A stretch of DNA of 64,000 nt from Protula sp. h YS-2021. Lineage: Eukaryota; Annelida; Polychaeta; Sabellida; Serpulidae. The notes below the pieces were generated by a model that had not been told where the DNA came from, did not search any database, and saw only the letters and a program-made list of their open reading frames with translations. A program made the position numbers and the translations under genes. Every line of letters begins with the position of its first letter. Within the stretch, counting starts at the first letter, position 1. Shown here piece by piece: positions 44,160-54,867 of this stretch. The stretch is taken from the NCBI GenBank assembly GCA_949752745.1, contig OX457024.1, positions 48,798,490 to 48,862,489 on the forward strand, in the 5' to 3' direction.

Positions 44160-44709
44160 CCTTCAGGAAACTGTCTTTGTTGACGCTGTTTCATTTCTGT
44201 TGTAATGTCATCACGAGTGGTCTTTTTACTAAAAATTGTTTTTGTAATATTAGCATCTACAATTTCCTGGATAAATGGATGCCAACCATGTGGTATTGCT
44301 CGTTCTTTTCTTCTTGTCGCCACCAATGCTTCTTTCATCAAATCAACAGTGTTAGAATTTGTTATAATATCGCCCGTTTTCAACACAAGTTTATTCTTGT
44401 CTGTCCATTTAACACCATGTTTCTTCAGTTCTGCTAAAAGTTGTATTACTTTTCCATGATAGATAGGTTGTAAATGACTTAAAAATAACTTTTCTTGTGA
44501 TGATGATGACGCAACAGGCTTTTCCTAGACTGACTTGTTCGTAAATGACGACCAAAAAGTTGAGACATTTCCATAGCCTTTTCACGTGTTCGTTTCCCAC
44601 CTAAAAGTGTATTTACTTTTGTTTTGATTTCACCATCTTTTCCCTTCTTTTCTAATAACAGTTTGTATTCACATTCAGGAATGAGGACCATTTTCATAGT
44701 ATGTTTCAT
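44144..44709 (-). pseudogene. Conserved-looking Polinton protein, unknown function, one frameshift
   Basis: The first piece starts MKHTMKMVLIPECEYKLLLE and contains KVNTLLGGKRTREKAMEMSQ. A frameshift in the run of A/T at about 44481-44490 follows. The second frame is open from there to the TAA at 44144 and includes ELKKHGVKWTDKNKL, KTGDIITNSNTVDLMKE and IPHGWHPFIQEIVD. The total is about 188 codons. The start overlaps the upstream stop by ATGA. The MVLIPECEY-type beginning recalls unnamed ORFs in other Polintons. Role unknown. Confidence 0.7.
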
Positions 44710-45032
44710 TTTAACAGCATTTGGGCTAATAAGGGCAATGCAAATTTAGCAATAGCTCCAATAAATCCTCCTTTCTGATTAATCAACTTCTTTTTTCTTC
44801 GAAGTGATATCTTCTTATCTGCCAGAGTACGTAGAGTATGACGTTCACGCTTGAATTCCTTAAACCGTTTTGAGCTTAAGGGTAAATGTCCTCGCAATAT
44901 ATTCAAACAAATTTCAAACAAGCTCGTTAATTCCTCCTTCGTAGCTTGCTGTAGCAAGGATTTACGTCGTTTAGGCCCACTGCGTGCGAGCAAATGAAGA
45001 AAAGGCTGGTTCGCTCGAATACTTTTAGACAT
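44706..45032 (-). CDS. Small virion-like protein with KGGF C-terminal motif
   Basis: An intact ORF of 108 residues. It has a helical, Cys/Leu-rich middle (ATKEELTSLFEICLNILRGH), a basic stretch (LRTLADKKISLRRKKKLI) and the end NQKGGFIGAIAKFALPLLAQ. The basic stretch followed by (Q)KGGF and a hydrophobic tail is a recurring pattern in small Polinton/adintovirus proteins likened to adenovirus core or membrane-lytic proteins. It overlaps the ATPase end by 8 bases and the next ORF by 4. Function inferred from pattern. Confidence 0.75.
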   Translation of the reverse strand: MSKSIRANQPFLHLLARSGPKRRKSLLQQATKEELTSLFEICLNILRGHLPLSSKRFKEFKRERHTLRTLADKKISLRRKKKLINQKGGFIGAIAKFALPLLAQMLLK

Positions 45033-45673
45033 CTTGACTGCGAATGGTTAAATGACTTGGTTCTTGTTCATACACTGCTTTATCAATATATACATAATGT
45101 ATATCTTTTGGTAAAATGCCTGTTCGAATACGTAGTTGATCATTTGTCTTTGGTTTTAAATCAATGAATAAATAACCATGTGGTTTGCTTGTAGCATCTT
45201 GATAGGCTTCTATGAGAAATTGAGATCTTCCAGGATACATTTACCGTGCTAATGTACTTATTTGTTGACTGTCTCTAGGATTTTTAAACAGAATGATATA
45301 ATGTGTATTCAAACTAATATTTCGCATCTCTTTACCATGATGGAATAAATTATGCACAATAAAGATAATGCTTAGATTTTGATGACTGCTGCCAACACTA
45401 AAGAGACGTGTCATTCGCTCATCACAATGACATTTCGTCATTGATGAGTAAGTTTGGTTTTTTCGGGTTAAAACGCTCTTCAATGTCATCTGGAATGCCT
45501 TGGTAAAATTCCACGCCTTTCATTCCCTTGTACAAAGGCTGATCTGCTGCAGAAAGCCATAAAATGGTTTTTGGAGAGGGTTTAATCAACTTTTGTTCTA
45601 GAATTTCCTTCACCAGAGACGTTTTGCCACTGCCTGTAGGTCCAGAGACCAAACATGTAAATAGATGTTTCAT
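45025..45673 (-). pseudogene. ATP: FtsK/HerA-type genome-packaging ATPase (broken)
   Basis: About 216 codons, the usual Polinton size. The first frame begins MKHLFTCLVSGPTGSGKTSL with a complete Walker A (GPTGSGKT) and reaches the Walker B region (PNLLINDEM). A frameshift at about 45430-45445 follows. The second frame has IIFIVHNLFHHGKEMRNISL and HYIILFKNPRDSQQISTLAR up to a TAA at 45241-45243, after which MYPGRSQFLIEAYQDATSKP and GYLFIDLKPKTND continue in frame. The enzyme would pump DNA into capsids. The start overlaps the integrase stop by ATGA (45670-45673). Confidence 0.9.
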
Positions 45674-46444
45674 TTTTGAATGTCTGTTTCTTTCAACCAA
45701 CTGTTAAACTTGTTTGGCCAACCTAACCACTTGACAAATAATTCTTTCACACCTCGTCTTTCACGTGTTTTCAAGACTTTTTCAATTCTATAAATAGATT
45801 CAATATCTTTGGTCACTTTCTGCAGCTCTTCTTCATAGAAATGTCCATCAATATCTTCGTCTAAAAAGTCTTTCACACGATACAAATATATTCCTTGCTT
45901 CTTACAACGATGTGTGACAAAGAAGACTTCTTGCGTCCATTTAATGTGATAATATCGTTGAAACACATAATTGATGTGGGAAATACGAACATGATCGCCA
46001 ATGTTAAATTTGTACGTTTTCTTCTTCGGTTTCAGCTTCAGTTTGTCTACATACATATACTTCCACACTTTCGATTCGTTGTCTTTACGAATCTCTGCAG
46101 GAGCATACTTATCAGGAAGAAAACCATGAGGTCTATGGTTGTAATTGTAATTATACACCAAGTCTGGAAGGATGTCTACATAACGGTACATAACGGTAAG
46201 TTTGATTATGTAGAAAATACCGATACATCATTCCCTTTAGAGTACGGATGACTCTTTCATCAAAGTTGGCTTTGGTTTCATTCTTTTTGGTATAAGCATG
46301 AATTCCCTCCTTCTTCAAAAATGCTTTTACCCATCTGTTTTTAAATTCCGTTCCTTTATCAGATCTTAGAGTTCGTGGTCTTCGTCGTGTGTCATGAAAA
46401 ATCTTTTGGAAAGCTTGTATGACGCTGGTAAGTAGTCTATGCAT
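45670..46444 (-). pseudogene. INT: Retrovirus-like integrase with chromodomain, 5' truncated and frameshifted
   Basis: What remains of the catalytic core starts at about 46430 (SVIQAFQKIFHDTRRRPRTL, RSDKGTEFKNRWVKAF, KANFDERVIRTLKGMMYRYF), with the second catalytic Asp and the Glu-region. The N-terminal zinc domain and first catalytic Asp are missing. A 10-bp tandem duplication (CCGTTATGTA twice, near 46180-46199) shifts the frame. The second frame has the NYNYNHRPHGFLPDKYAPAE motif, an SH3-like DNA-binding part (NIGDHVRISH) and a C-terminal chromodomain (LFVKWLGWPNKFNSWL). It is typical for Polintons, where it integrates the element. Inactive here. Confidence 0.92.
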
Positions 46445-46487
46445 GGATATGGCACAGGAAGTGCCCCATTATCGCCCACTTGGGGAA

Positions 46488-46519
46488 GTCCTCACTTTGT
46501 TATCAGGGTTACGCCTATC
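46488..46519 (-). repeat. Polinton right terminal inverted repeat (32 bp)
   Basis: Reverse complement of 34312-34343 without mismatch. Only about 45-60 bases separate it from the truncated integrase, so an internal deletion has joined the TIR to the middle of that gene. Confidence 0.93.
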
Positions 46520-46672
46520 TTACCATGGCCACGTCACGTTACCATGGCTACGCTTCCTTACCATGACTACGCCACTTCGTTACCATGACTACACCTATGA
46601 CGTCACTTTCGGTCCAGACAGATGACGTCACTTCCGGTCCAGACAGATGACGTCACTTCCTGTTCCAGAACC
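46515..46672 (+). repeat. Short tandem repeats outside the right TIR
   Basis: TTACCATGGC/TTACCATGAC occurs at about 46519, 46539, 46558 and 46580. It is followed by three units of about 25 bp containing ATGACGTCACTTCCGGTCCA. These may be the outer part of the original TIR, kept on this side and lost on the left. No matching sequence is seen left of 34312. Confidence 0.7.
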
Positions 46673-46679
46673 GGCGTTT

Positions 46680-47875
46680 CCCTACTACTATTCCAGTGCA
46701 TTCATATAATTTGAAGGACCCATGCCGAATCATATTTTAGGTAGAACTTGACTTCGGTAAGTGAAAAATAAATCTGGCATTTTACCAGTCCTTCGGTATT
46801 TTTTAAATCCATGTTACGATGTTTTACATGTCTTTGTTTTTCAAAAGATTTAAGTATCGAAAATTACATTTGGGGCATACTATATGCTAGAAAACATTAT
46901 GAGGTAGTTAAAACGACGATTTGAGGTTGAGGTTGGATCAGTGACCTCTGCGAAATCACAACATTAAATCATGGTTTGCTTTAGAGTGGTAACGATCACA
47001 GATCAACGTCTTTGACACAACGTTGAATAGACGTTGGATAAGCAAAGATGTGTAGTCGTCGATTGTGCTCACAAAAACACTTTTGCAACATTTAATCTTG
47101 TTGTTATTTGGTTGTGATATATCACAACACAGATTTTAAATATTCTTGGATAAAAACGCTGTTTGGTGAAGTTGCTTTTCGTTACTCCAAATCCAGCTTT
47201 CTCCGACGCTTAATTAACGCCTTTGATGCAATGCTGAAGAAATTTTGGAAAACCGAGATTTATGTGGACGTCGAAATATCGCCTTCGCACAGAAATTTAG
47301 GCAACTTCAGAAAAATACTCTCGTCCCATCTTTGCCATACCCGGATTCCGCCAGGTAAAGACTTTCACATCCAAAGAAAACCGATGTTGGTGACACATTA
47401 GAATGTTTAAATCCTAATAACGTCATAAACAGTAATGTTACGTCATATTGTAACTTTTTATAACAAGTGGGCTAACCATTCTTCCCATATAAGAACGTTT
47501 ATTTATTGATTTGTTGTTTTAAGACAGTTGAGGAAACCGAAATGGTAAAATAAAAGAAACAAAAGAAGTAAGAATTCACATTTAGAAAAACATTTCAACC
47601 TCTTTTGAAAATAAAGCCAAACAAAACCATTAATATATCAATTAAAGTAAACAAACCACGACAAAAGACAGACCAAATATTTAAACTTTCACTCATTTGT
47701 AATTTCAATGGAACTTAATTGAAAGTGTTGAGGTGAACATCCACCAAATATGCGAGAAAACCATCCCCGTTGAGATATCTGCTGTACACACTAATGGCAA
47801 TTAACAACGCAACATATACAGGCAATCTTTGCTCAATTATTGTGGAGAGGTAAATATACTGTACTGATAGGAATC
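46680..47875. repeat. Dispersed repeat sequence with ACGTTGAATAGACGTTGG-type words
   Basis: 46915-47130 carries GATCAACGTCTTTGACACAA and CGTTGAATAGACGTTGGATA, with an inverted related copy at 49640-49895 (for example TATCCAATATCTGTTCAACG) and a third related piece near 29390-29560. No gene is seen in the rest. Confidence 0.6.
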
Positions 47876-48848
47876 CACGACTTTTCCTCGAGCGACTTCG
47901 TCGGCGACATTTCGTTGCGACTTTTCGTCGTAAGTGGCAAGTTGGACTTTTCGTCGAATTTTTTTTTACTTCATAGGAATAAATGTTTATTATGTGGAAT
48001 TCAAGATAACCTTGTGTACTTAAGTTTTTTGGGTCGCAAAATGTAGATGTTTTTTACACTTGACAAGCCTTTGGCTTGCAAGGGTTATATGAATTTGTGC
48101 GAGCAAAATTCGTCCTTTTTTTTTCTTCTTGACAGTTTTTCCGATTTTGTGTCTTCTTCTTCTCTGACACTATGGGACCTACGACATTTTTGCGTTTTAG
48201 TTTTTGTCAAGTGTTTAACATTTCGCTAGCGAAATTAGCTTCTAGTCTTTCTTTTGTTTTTGTTGGCTCATCTTGCCTGACAGAAAAACGGAAAAACAAC
48301 AGCCCAACTTTTATTTTTAACATTTACACAAAAGAGTCGAATTCAAGCACTTGGTCATTGGTGGATACATTTGCGTATTGTTTTCTAAGAGCATTATCTT
48401 GAAAGAAGCATCAGAGATTATCTTCTTTATCTTCAAATACGATTGAATTAATCACGGTTAATATCAATTGCAATTTGTTAAATGCAATTGGTTTTCGTTT
48501 TCACTCTATGTGTGAGATCTGACAGCGACTCTGGTCATTGATAGATACGTATGAGAAATGTTTTTAAGAGCATTATCTTGAAAGGAACATCAGAGATTAT
48601 CTTCAAAATGCTGTTGAAATAATCATGGTTTAATATTAATTGCACTTGGAATAATATTGTAGTATTTTTTTTACTCTGTGTGAGTTCTGAGAGCGACTGT
48701 CGTCAATGATCATTAACTTGACTTCAAATGAAAAAGTTTCAAGAATTTCGACGAAAACTCGCACTTACCACTTTCGACGCAAAGTCGCTTGACGAAATGC
48801 CACCGACAAAAAGTCGCTCGACGAATAGTCACTCAACGAAAAGTCGGG
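47876..48848. mobile_element. Foldback element with arms of CGACTTTTCGTCG repeats
   Basis: The left arm (47876-47965) has CGACTTTTCCTCGAGCGACT, GCGACATTTCGTTGCGACTT and TTTTCGTCGTAAGTGGCAAG. The right arm (48745-48848) is the inverted counterpart with CACTTACCACTTTCGACGCA, GTCGCTTGACGAAATGCCAC and CTCAACGAAAAGTCG. A 170-bp segment inside (AAGAGCATTATCTTGAAAG at 48388 and 48568) is tandemly duplicated. Non-coding. Confidence 0.8.
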
Positions 48849-49164
48849 ATACCTACTGATAGCTATCATAACCTTATATGTGACTTTCAATGATAAAATT
48901 TCTATGTCCAGTTTTCTATTACATGTAAAATGCTAATGAATTTCTAAAAAAACATTGAGATGGGCCAGCATGACATGCTACGGTATGTCTCTACTACATT
49001 TCCTAGCCCCAACTGCTTCAGAGCAGTTCGTGTGAGAAGGTCATGGCGGGAAAAGGGAATCATTCGGAATCACGTTACCAAATTGTACGAATGAGATCGA
49101 TCACTGAAGCTCATTATAAAGTAGGAGCACGGTATGATAACACGAAAAGCACAAGCAAGCAATT

Positions 49165-49165
<1 letters not shown>

Positions 49166-49229
<64 letters not shown>
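49166..49229. repeat. (TC)n microsatellite
   Basis: Pure TC repeat, about 32 units. Confidence 0.98.
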
Positions 49230-49232
<3 letters not shown>

Positions 49233-49512
49233 CGACAGAGAGTGAACAAATACGGCTGTACTGTATCATTAAGATTTCCAAAGTTCTTTTTAAACTTTGC
49301 TTTGAATTTCCCAATAAAATAATAAAACAACCGGTTTACAAGCATGAAACATTCTTTGCAACGACTGAACGGCACGGAGAGTATTTTTCTAGCGACATTC
49401 GTAGGTACTCAAGGCCACGATGAAAACCAAAGACGTAATGCGGGTCTGAGTGATTGACAACATGGCACAAATTCGTTAATTTAAGTTCCCATGGCAATAA
49501 CAAATGTAACAA

Positions 49513-49639
49513 AACAATTATGATATAGTTAGGAGGGTGACATGTCGTTTTTTAACCCTCCGTTAGGAATGTTACACTAGACCACACATCGGGTAAAAAA
49601 ACTGCATCTCACCCTCCTAGCTATATCACAATTATTGTA
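49513..49639. mobile_element. Small MITE-like palindrome of about 127 bp
   Basis: AACAATTATGATATAGTTAG followed by GAGGGTGA is inverted at the other end as TCACCCTCCTAGCTATATCA, CAATTATTGT. The inner part again has AACCCTCC. It is too small to code. Confidence 0.7.
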
Positions 49640-49895
49640 TAATGTTCAATGGATGTCAAAGACGTTAAGTCGCACGTGTGATCACAATCAACTTACAATC
49701 AGATTTAATGTTACGAATGCGGAATTTTGGTGGGCAAAATCAACACATCAACACATCGTTACTTATCCAATATCTGTTCAACGTTATGTCAATGACGTTG
49801 TTATATGGTTGCAGCCAATCAAAACCAAATTACAACCAAATTCAAAGTTGAGATTTGGTCTGATACTGACGTGACCTCAAATCGACGTATTTCTC
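49640..49895. repeat. Inverted partner of the 46915-47130 repeat
   Basis: Read on the minus strand this block shares AACGTTGAACAGATATTGGA and GTAACGATGTGT with the block at 46985-47060. The two copies flank 2.5 kb that includes the CGTCG foldback element. Confidence 0.6.
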
Positions 49896-50189
49896 GGCGT
49901 CAGAAGGTTTACTTCACGTTTACTGTTACGTGTCAAAAGTTGTGTTAAGTTTTAATGCAACTGATAATTTGGCATGACTTTCAGCAAAGATCTTTGTATA
50001 ATTTTGAAATTTAAAGCATTCAGAATGGTATTTTGTGGTCATTTTGTGTAATTGTCGCTACCCGATAGCTTAAACGGTCTAGTTTTTAGATAGATTTCGG
50101 TGCATATGTGTGTGTGTCCTCTCCCCTTTTAACGAAATTGGTACTCGGCGCAGAGCGCGCCTACTTGAAAAATTATTCTTTCTCTTACT

Positions 50190-50194
50190 CTCTG

Positions 50195-50285
<91 letters not shown>

Positions 50286-50300
50286 TTCTCTCTCTCTGTT
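50190..50300. repeat. (TC)n microsatellite with TCTCTG edges
   Basis: About 100 bp of TC with TCTCTG units on both sides and a T-rich tail (50296-50328). Confidence 0.97.
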
Positions 50301-50329
50301 TTTTTCTTCTTCTTTTTTTTTTTTTGGAT

Positions 50330-52981
50330 ACGCATAATACATATGCTGCTAAGCGCCCCCTGGTGCTAGAGCAGGGGGTGTATAAAGTGTATATTATGTA
50401 CTGCTTCAAGTTTCTAACCATTCGGTGTGTTTTCCAACAAGCCAGTAACCCTTTGAGAATCCATTTTACAGGCTACTAATGAGCACGGTCCTAACCGTTG
50501 TAGAGTAGTGGGTTGTTTGAAATTTTATGTTTATCAAAAGTGTCCAGGAACCTTTCATTTCAAAATTTGCGCAGGAAGCTTAAAATGCTTCAAAGTAATT
50601 TTAGGTGTGGCGGTGGTAGGGGACACTCTAATAGGTGGTGTGGATGTATATGAGTGGCAAACTAACACCCCGTCCCACAATATTTATTTTTAAACGAAGT
50701 CAGCATCTGTTCGGATCCGACCAGAAACGAGCTGCCTTCATATAGTGTAACGCCTTTTTAACAGCGATCGTTTCGGCTTAATAATTTTTAGAGCCATCCA
50801 TTCGGCCGCGCACCCTACCACTTTCTGCCGCAAGCCCTCTCTCTCCTCCTCCCCACCCATTTCAGCTCCCATCTGCTTCCAGTTTTCCACCAATTCGCAC
50901 ACTTTTAATTCAGAAAAAAACCCTCACTGAGGCTGTTGGATTAATTTTTGGCAAGGGGGTAATCATAAAGTACACATGAAAAAATTTCAGACTTTTTGAC
51001 ACCATGTAGGTAAAATTTGTGGCTTCACCCATTGAATATAACATGGCGTCTGCTCAATCCAAGACCCCCCTCCCCCGGGCCCTCCGTGTAAAGTGCATAC
51101 TTTATGAATGGTCCTAATATGGATAGAAAATAGCTGCAATATAGAATCTAGATTACAATGACTTCATATACGCATATTATGTGAAAGCCAAGTAAAATAA
51201 AATTTCATTGGCCCGAATTGGCCCCGACCTGTGGCCCACCGATTCGCAAATGCAATCTGCGAATTACATTCAACATTTTTTCACTTGTAGAAAAATCCAT
51301 TTGTCTGACACCACCTGTGCAAAATATCGCATTTTACCCAGTATTAATATGATATCGCGCAAATTTTTCTTCGGAATATGTGACACATTCATATATATAA
51401 CTTTTGATAAACGAAAACCTTGAAAAATCGTAACATAATTTTAAAAAAAGGCCAAAAAACACGCATAAAATTGCCAATATATTGCAGAAAAGAATTACAC
51501 ACGCTCCCACATTGAGAGCCATATTTGAGGAGGACTGAAAACAACAATCACAATACGATACAATATGATGGCAATTCATCGACGTTTGATAAGTCATCAT
51601 TTTAACAATTTTTGGTCAATATCAAAAATAACTAGGATGACGAAATAAGTGTGGCAAGATATGGCCCCTTCCACACATTTGCACGGATTAATGAGTGCAG
51701 AAAGTGTCGGTGTTGCAAAATGCAGATTTTATCCCCAACAGTAGGGTATCCCTAATATAGGGTGTTTTACAGACCAAAGTAGCAGGAGAGGGGTGTACAG
51801 AAAATAAACATTGTTTCATCTTTTAACGGTATTCTTCTTAACCCATCCGACTTGTAAGCATCATATTAAATTAATAGAGATGATGTTCGAACATTTTCGC
51901 CATCTTATTTTAACTTTACTCCTTTTTTTCTTTTAATGTGATCCATCTTAAGATTTCTTTTAACTGTAAAGCCCTTAATGAAGCTTTGCTGTAGCGGAGT
52001 GTCCCCGTAGCAAGATGTAATTAGTATCGAAGCCAATGGCACTGAAACAGACTGGCAAAAAGTGTCCCTAATTTGAGGGTGTCCATAATTCCGGGATGTT
52101 CACAACCGGGGTCTTAATGTATGTCTCCATCTTCTCAATCCCTTAAGATGTGATTATTTTTTATTTTTAAGATTTCGACAGACTTAACCCTAAAGTTTCT
52201 TAGAACTTGCCCGGACAGAACTTGAAGTTTTGATATGAATCACTGAGAATTCTCCCAGGAAAAACTCCTTTAGCGAATCACCCCCCCCCTCCCCCATTTG
52301 TGCAGCTGCGGAGAAAAACCTCAGAGTGTGACAACTTGAGAATCTTTTAAAGAAAGGTACTCCATTAAACAATGTGATAATATTTTAATGCTTTTAGTAT
52401 ATAGACTGAAAATTCGTTTAAATAAGTTCAATGGAGTAGGGGGACATTTTCTACGGGCATGGCAAAAAACTGGGGGGGGGGGGGGGGGTGATTTGCAGTT
52501 AGCATAATAGGGGATTTTCTCCGCACAGCTCTTGAGCGATTGAGCATAAGTCCACTCTGATGCCTTCAACTTTTGGGTTGGTTTGAAATGTAAATCAGTT
52601 GCTTAAAAATAAGGGTATTTAAGATATTTCTAAAACTGAAATAATCATTTAGGTGGAATATCCCCTAAATCCACAGTTCTGTTTGCGCTTCACCGCATTA
52701 GAAAAGGCATACAATACAAGATGGCCCATTAGATAGTGCACGAAAAAGCGCACAAGAATGAGTGCATTCTGAGAGGGAATTTTGCTCAAAGGAACCCCAC
52801 CCCTTCCAGCCCTTCTGAGCTGTTCAGCTGGATCAAACAAGTAAGTATTTGTGAAACACGAGCAGGCCCCAACCGCCCCCCAAATTCAAAAGGGTATAAA
52901 GCGATGACGGACAGACGGACGGACAGACACCCCAAATCTACCCTTCGGATTGGGGCCTAATAAAATGTAATTGTTTGATTA
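50330..52981. other. No gene recognised
   Basis: AT-rich DNA with short non-repetitive ORFs. 52280-52500 contains C-run and G-run segments in inverted arrangement (GCGAATCACCCCCCCC against GGGGGGGGTGATTTGC), perhaps a worn foldback element. 52905-52935 is a GGACAGAC-type short repeat of the dispersed-repeat kind. Confidence 0.5.
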
Positions 52982-54867
52982 AAACATGTTTTATTTATCT
53001 TAATAAATGAATTGTTATAGCTATACATGATTCCAATGCATGTACATTTCATATTTAAATGGTCATATACTAAACTAACATTGGCAGGATATATGCATAC
53101 TTCACGATCAAAGATTTACACTATTGCAAATCAAAGGTGCAACATGGTAACGGAAAGCAGTCTTTTCAGCCGGTCACAGCGAATCTCCTAGGATGCACAA
53201 CCAATACAATATCTACATTAAACGACACACCGCCAGTCATATAAAATTGTCAGGATATTTTCAACATATCTTTTGTTCATTAAAAAACTGAAATCCAAAC
53301 CGTTTTCAATAAATAGACACACTTTGGTTTTTAACAACCGCAATCGATGAATAAATAAAAACACAAACTCTTAAAACTGTCAACAGTTTCTTGAGATTAT
53401 TAAAAACAATTTCATAAATATTTCACACCAAATCCGCAGAACAGAAAACTTCAAACCTATCACATACCGTATGTTTTATTTCAAGCACCTTGGGAATGAA
53501 CCACTATTTGTAACAGAGAACTGACAGAAGCTTATTTCAAAACCATCCCTTACACTATAAAATCACAATCGAATTGAGTGCAAATAAAATTTTTAAGTCA
53601 AACTTAAAATATTAAAACACAAAAACCTTTGCAATTTTGATAATACATATCCATGTCACACTTCGAATTCTTAATTTTTTTAGTCGAATAATATTAAGCA
53701 TAGGTTAAGACCGTAATCGACTTTTGTTTTCATTTGTTATTGTAACTGTTCCTTCACAATCACTTCTGTTACATGCAAAAGAACCACAACATACTTTGTA
53801 CATTTGAAATTCTATTTAAATATTAGTTAACATATTAAATAAAAAACACGTTTAAACTTATGTACAGTTTCACATATTTTTTCAGCATTTATGCACAAAA
53901 TCATTGCTATTTGACTCGAAATTCATCTAGACCACCCAAGGCGTTCGGGCACTAGCGTGACATTGTGCGTACTGTCAAAACCTGATGCCGTTCTCTAAAC
54001 TTTGTGAAAACAAGCAACTGCTTCTTAATGCAAACGGCAGATAATTTTGACTAGGAAATTATCAACCTGAACATCATTAGGGCTGGCAAGAGTATGGTAA
54101 ACAGTTACAACGTAAAAAAAAACCTGTTGTGTCGTATTTTTTCGTGCGTTTTCTCATACATCACAGAAAACTGGTAATTTTCCCCAAGCCAAAACTACAC
54201 TTTTCCGATGCTGCGAAATTCTTTTAACGTTGTCGAAGTGGGAACAAGCCGATTGATGGCTGTGTGATAATTCGCTTTCTATGCATAATGTTTCTAACCA
54301 GATCGACCTATGGATTTTCTCAGAATACTTTTGCCAATGCAATTACACTTATATTACCGCGTTAATAATCAATACGTTTTTAAAGCCAATTCTAAAAGTC
54401 GATTATTATGCGTGTTATTATTCTACCTCTGGCATATTAAGCAAATAGACTATGCGCGCCGCAAAATTTTCAAAATTATTTACAATATTTATGATTCAAA
54501 ATTGCATTTTAGTTCAGTGTCAAAGTGAAAATAAATGATATACGGTCAATTTAAGTTGTAATTTGCGAAAAAAAAGTAATCGGTCAACTGAGCCGAATAA
54601 TCGATAAATCGAAAATCGATAAATGTGTGAAATCTTTCAACTTTCGAATGAATGAATCGGGAAAATATGTCAAACGCATGATCACATGTCAACATACCAA
54701 CGTACAATTCCTTTCAGCGGGTCATTTATAAATCCAGGTTCCAGTACCTCACTTTTTACACCTTAACATTAAAAAATATAGAAAATGCACCTTTCTGTAT
54801 GGTCCTATGTCCAAGTGAAATTAGCAGCATGGCAAAATTCCATTGATATGCCACTTTTTTTCATTTC
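52982..54867 (-). other. Probable long 3' UTR of the RBM24-like gene
   Basis: Between the RBM24-like stop and a minus-strand AATAAA near 52990 (plus strand TTTATT) lie 1.9 kb of AT-rich sequence free of obvious transposons, unlike the flanks. A single UGUAAAUA occurs on the minus strand near 54475. Long AT-rich 3' UTRs are usual for this gene family in vertebrates. No transcript evidence is available. Confidence 0.4.

Larger units (their letters stand above)
34312..46519. mobile_element. Degraded Polinton/Maverick element
   Basis: The element is bounded by a 32-bp perfect inverted repeat (34312-34343 and 46488-46519). It encodes the defining Polinton set: protein-primed DNA polymerase B, retrovirus-like integrase with chromodomain, packaging ATPase, adenain-like protease, and major and minor capsid proteins. 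Known Polintons are 15-20 kb with TIRs of 100 bp or more beginning AG; this copy is 12.2 kb, with a shortened TIR and the 5' part of the integrase missing. Plus-strand genes occupy 35606-40654 and minus-strand genes 41028-46444, tail to tail. Disabling lesions occur in five core genes. No target-site duplication was found. Confidence 0.95.

Noticed and set aside
43196..44459. Plus-strand open frames of 84-162 codons opposite the penton and neighbouring genes
   Set aside because: They are antisense shadows of the minus-strand Polinton genes, with no recognisable domains.
34305..46526. Target-site duplication of the Polinton
   Set aside because: The six bases outside the two TIRs (CTTTAA and TACCAT) do not match.
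49043..50479. Several open frames rich in Ser-Leu or Arg-Glu
   Set aside because: They read through (TC)n or (GA)n microsatellites; the same applies at 58137-58439, 59067-59453 and 60002-60638.
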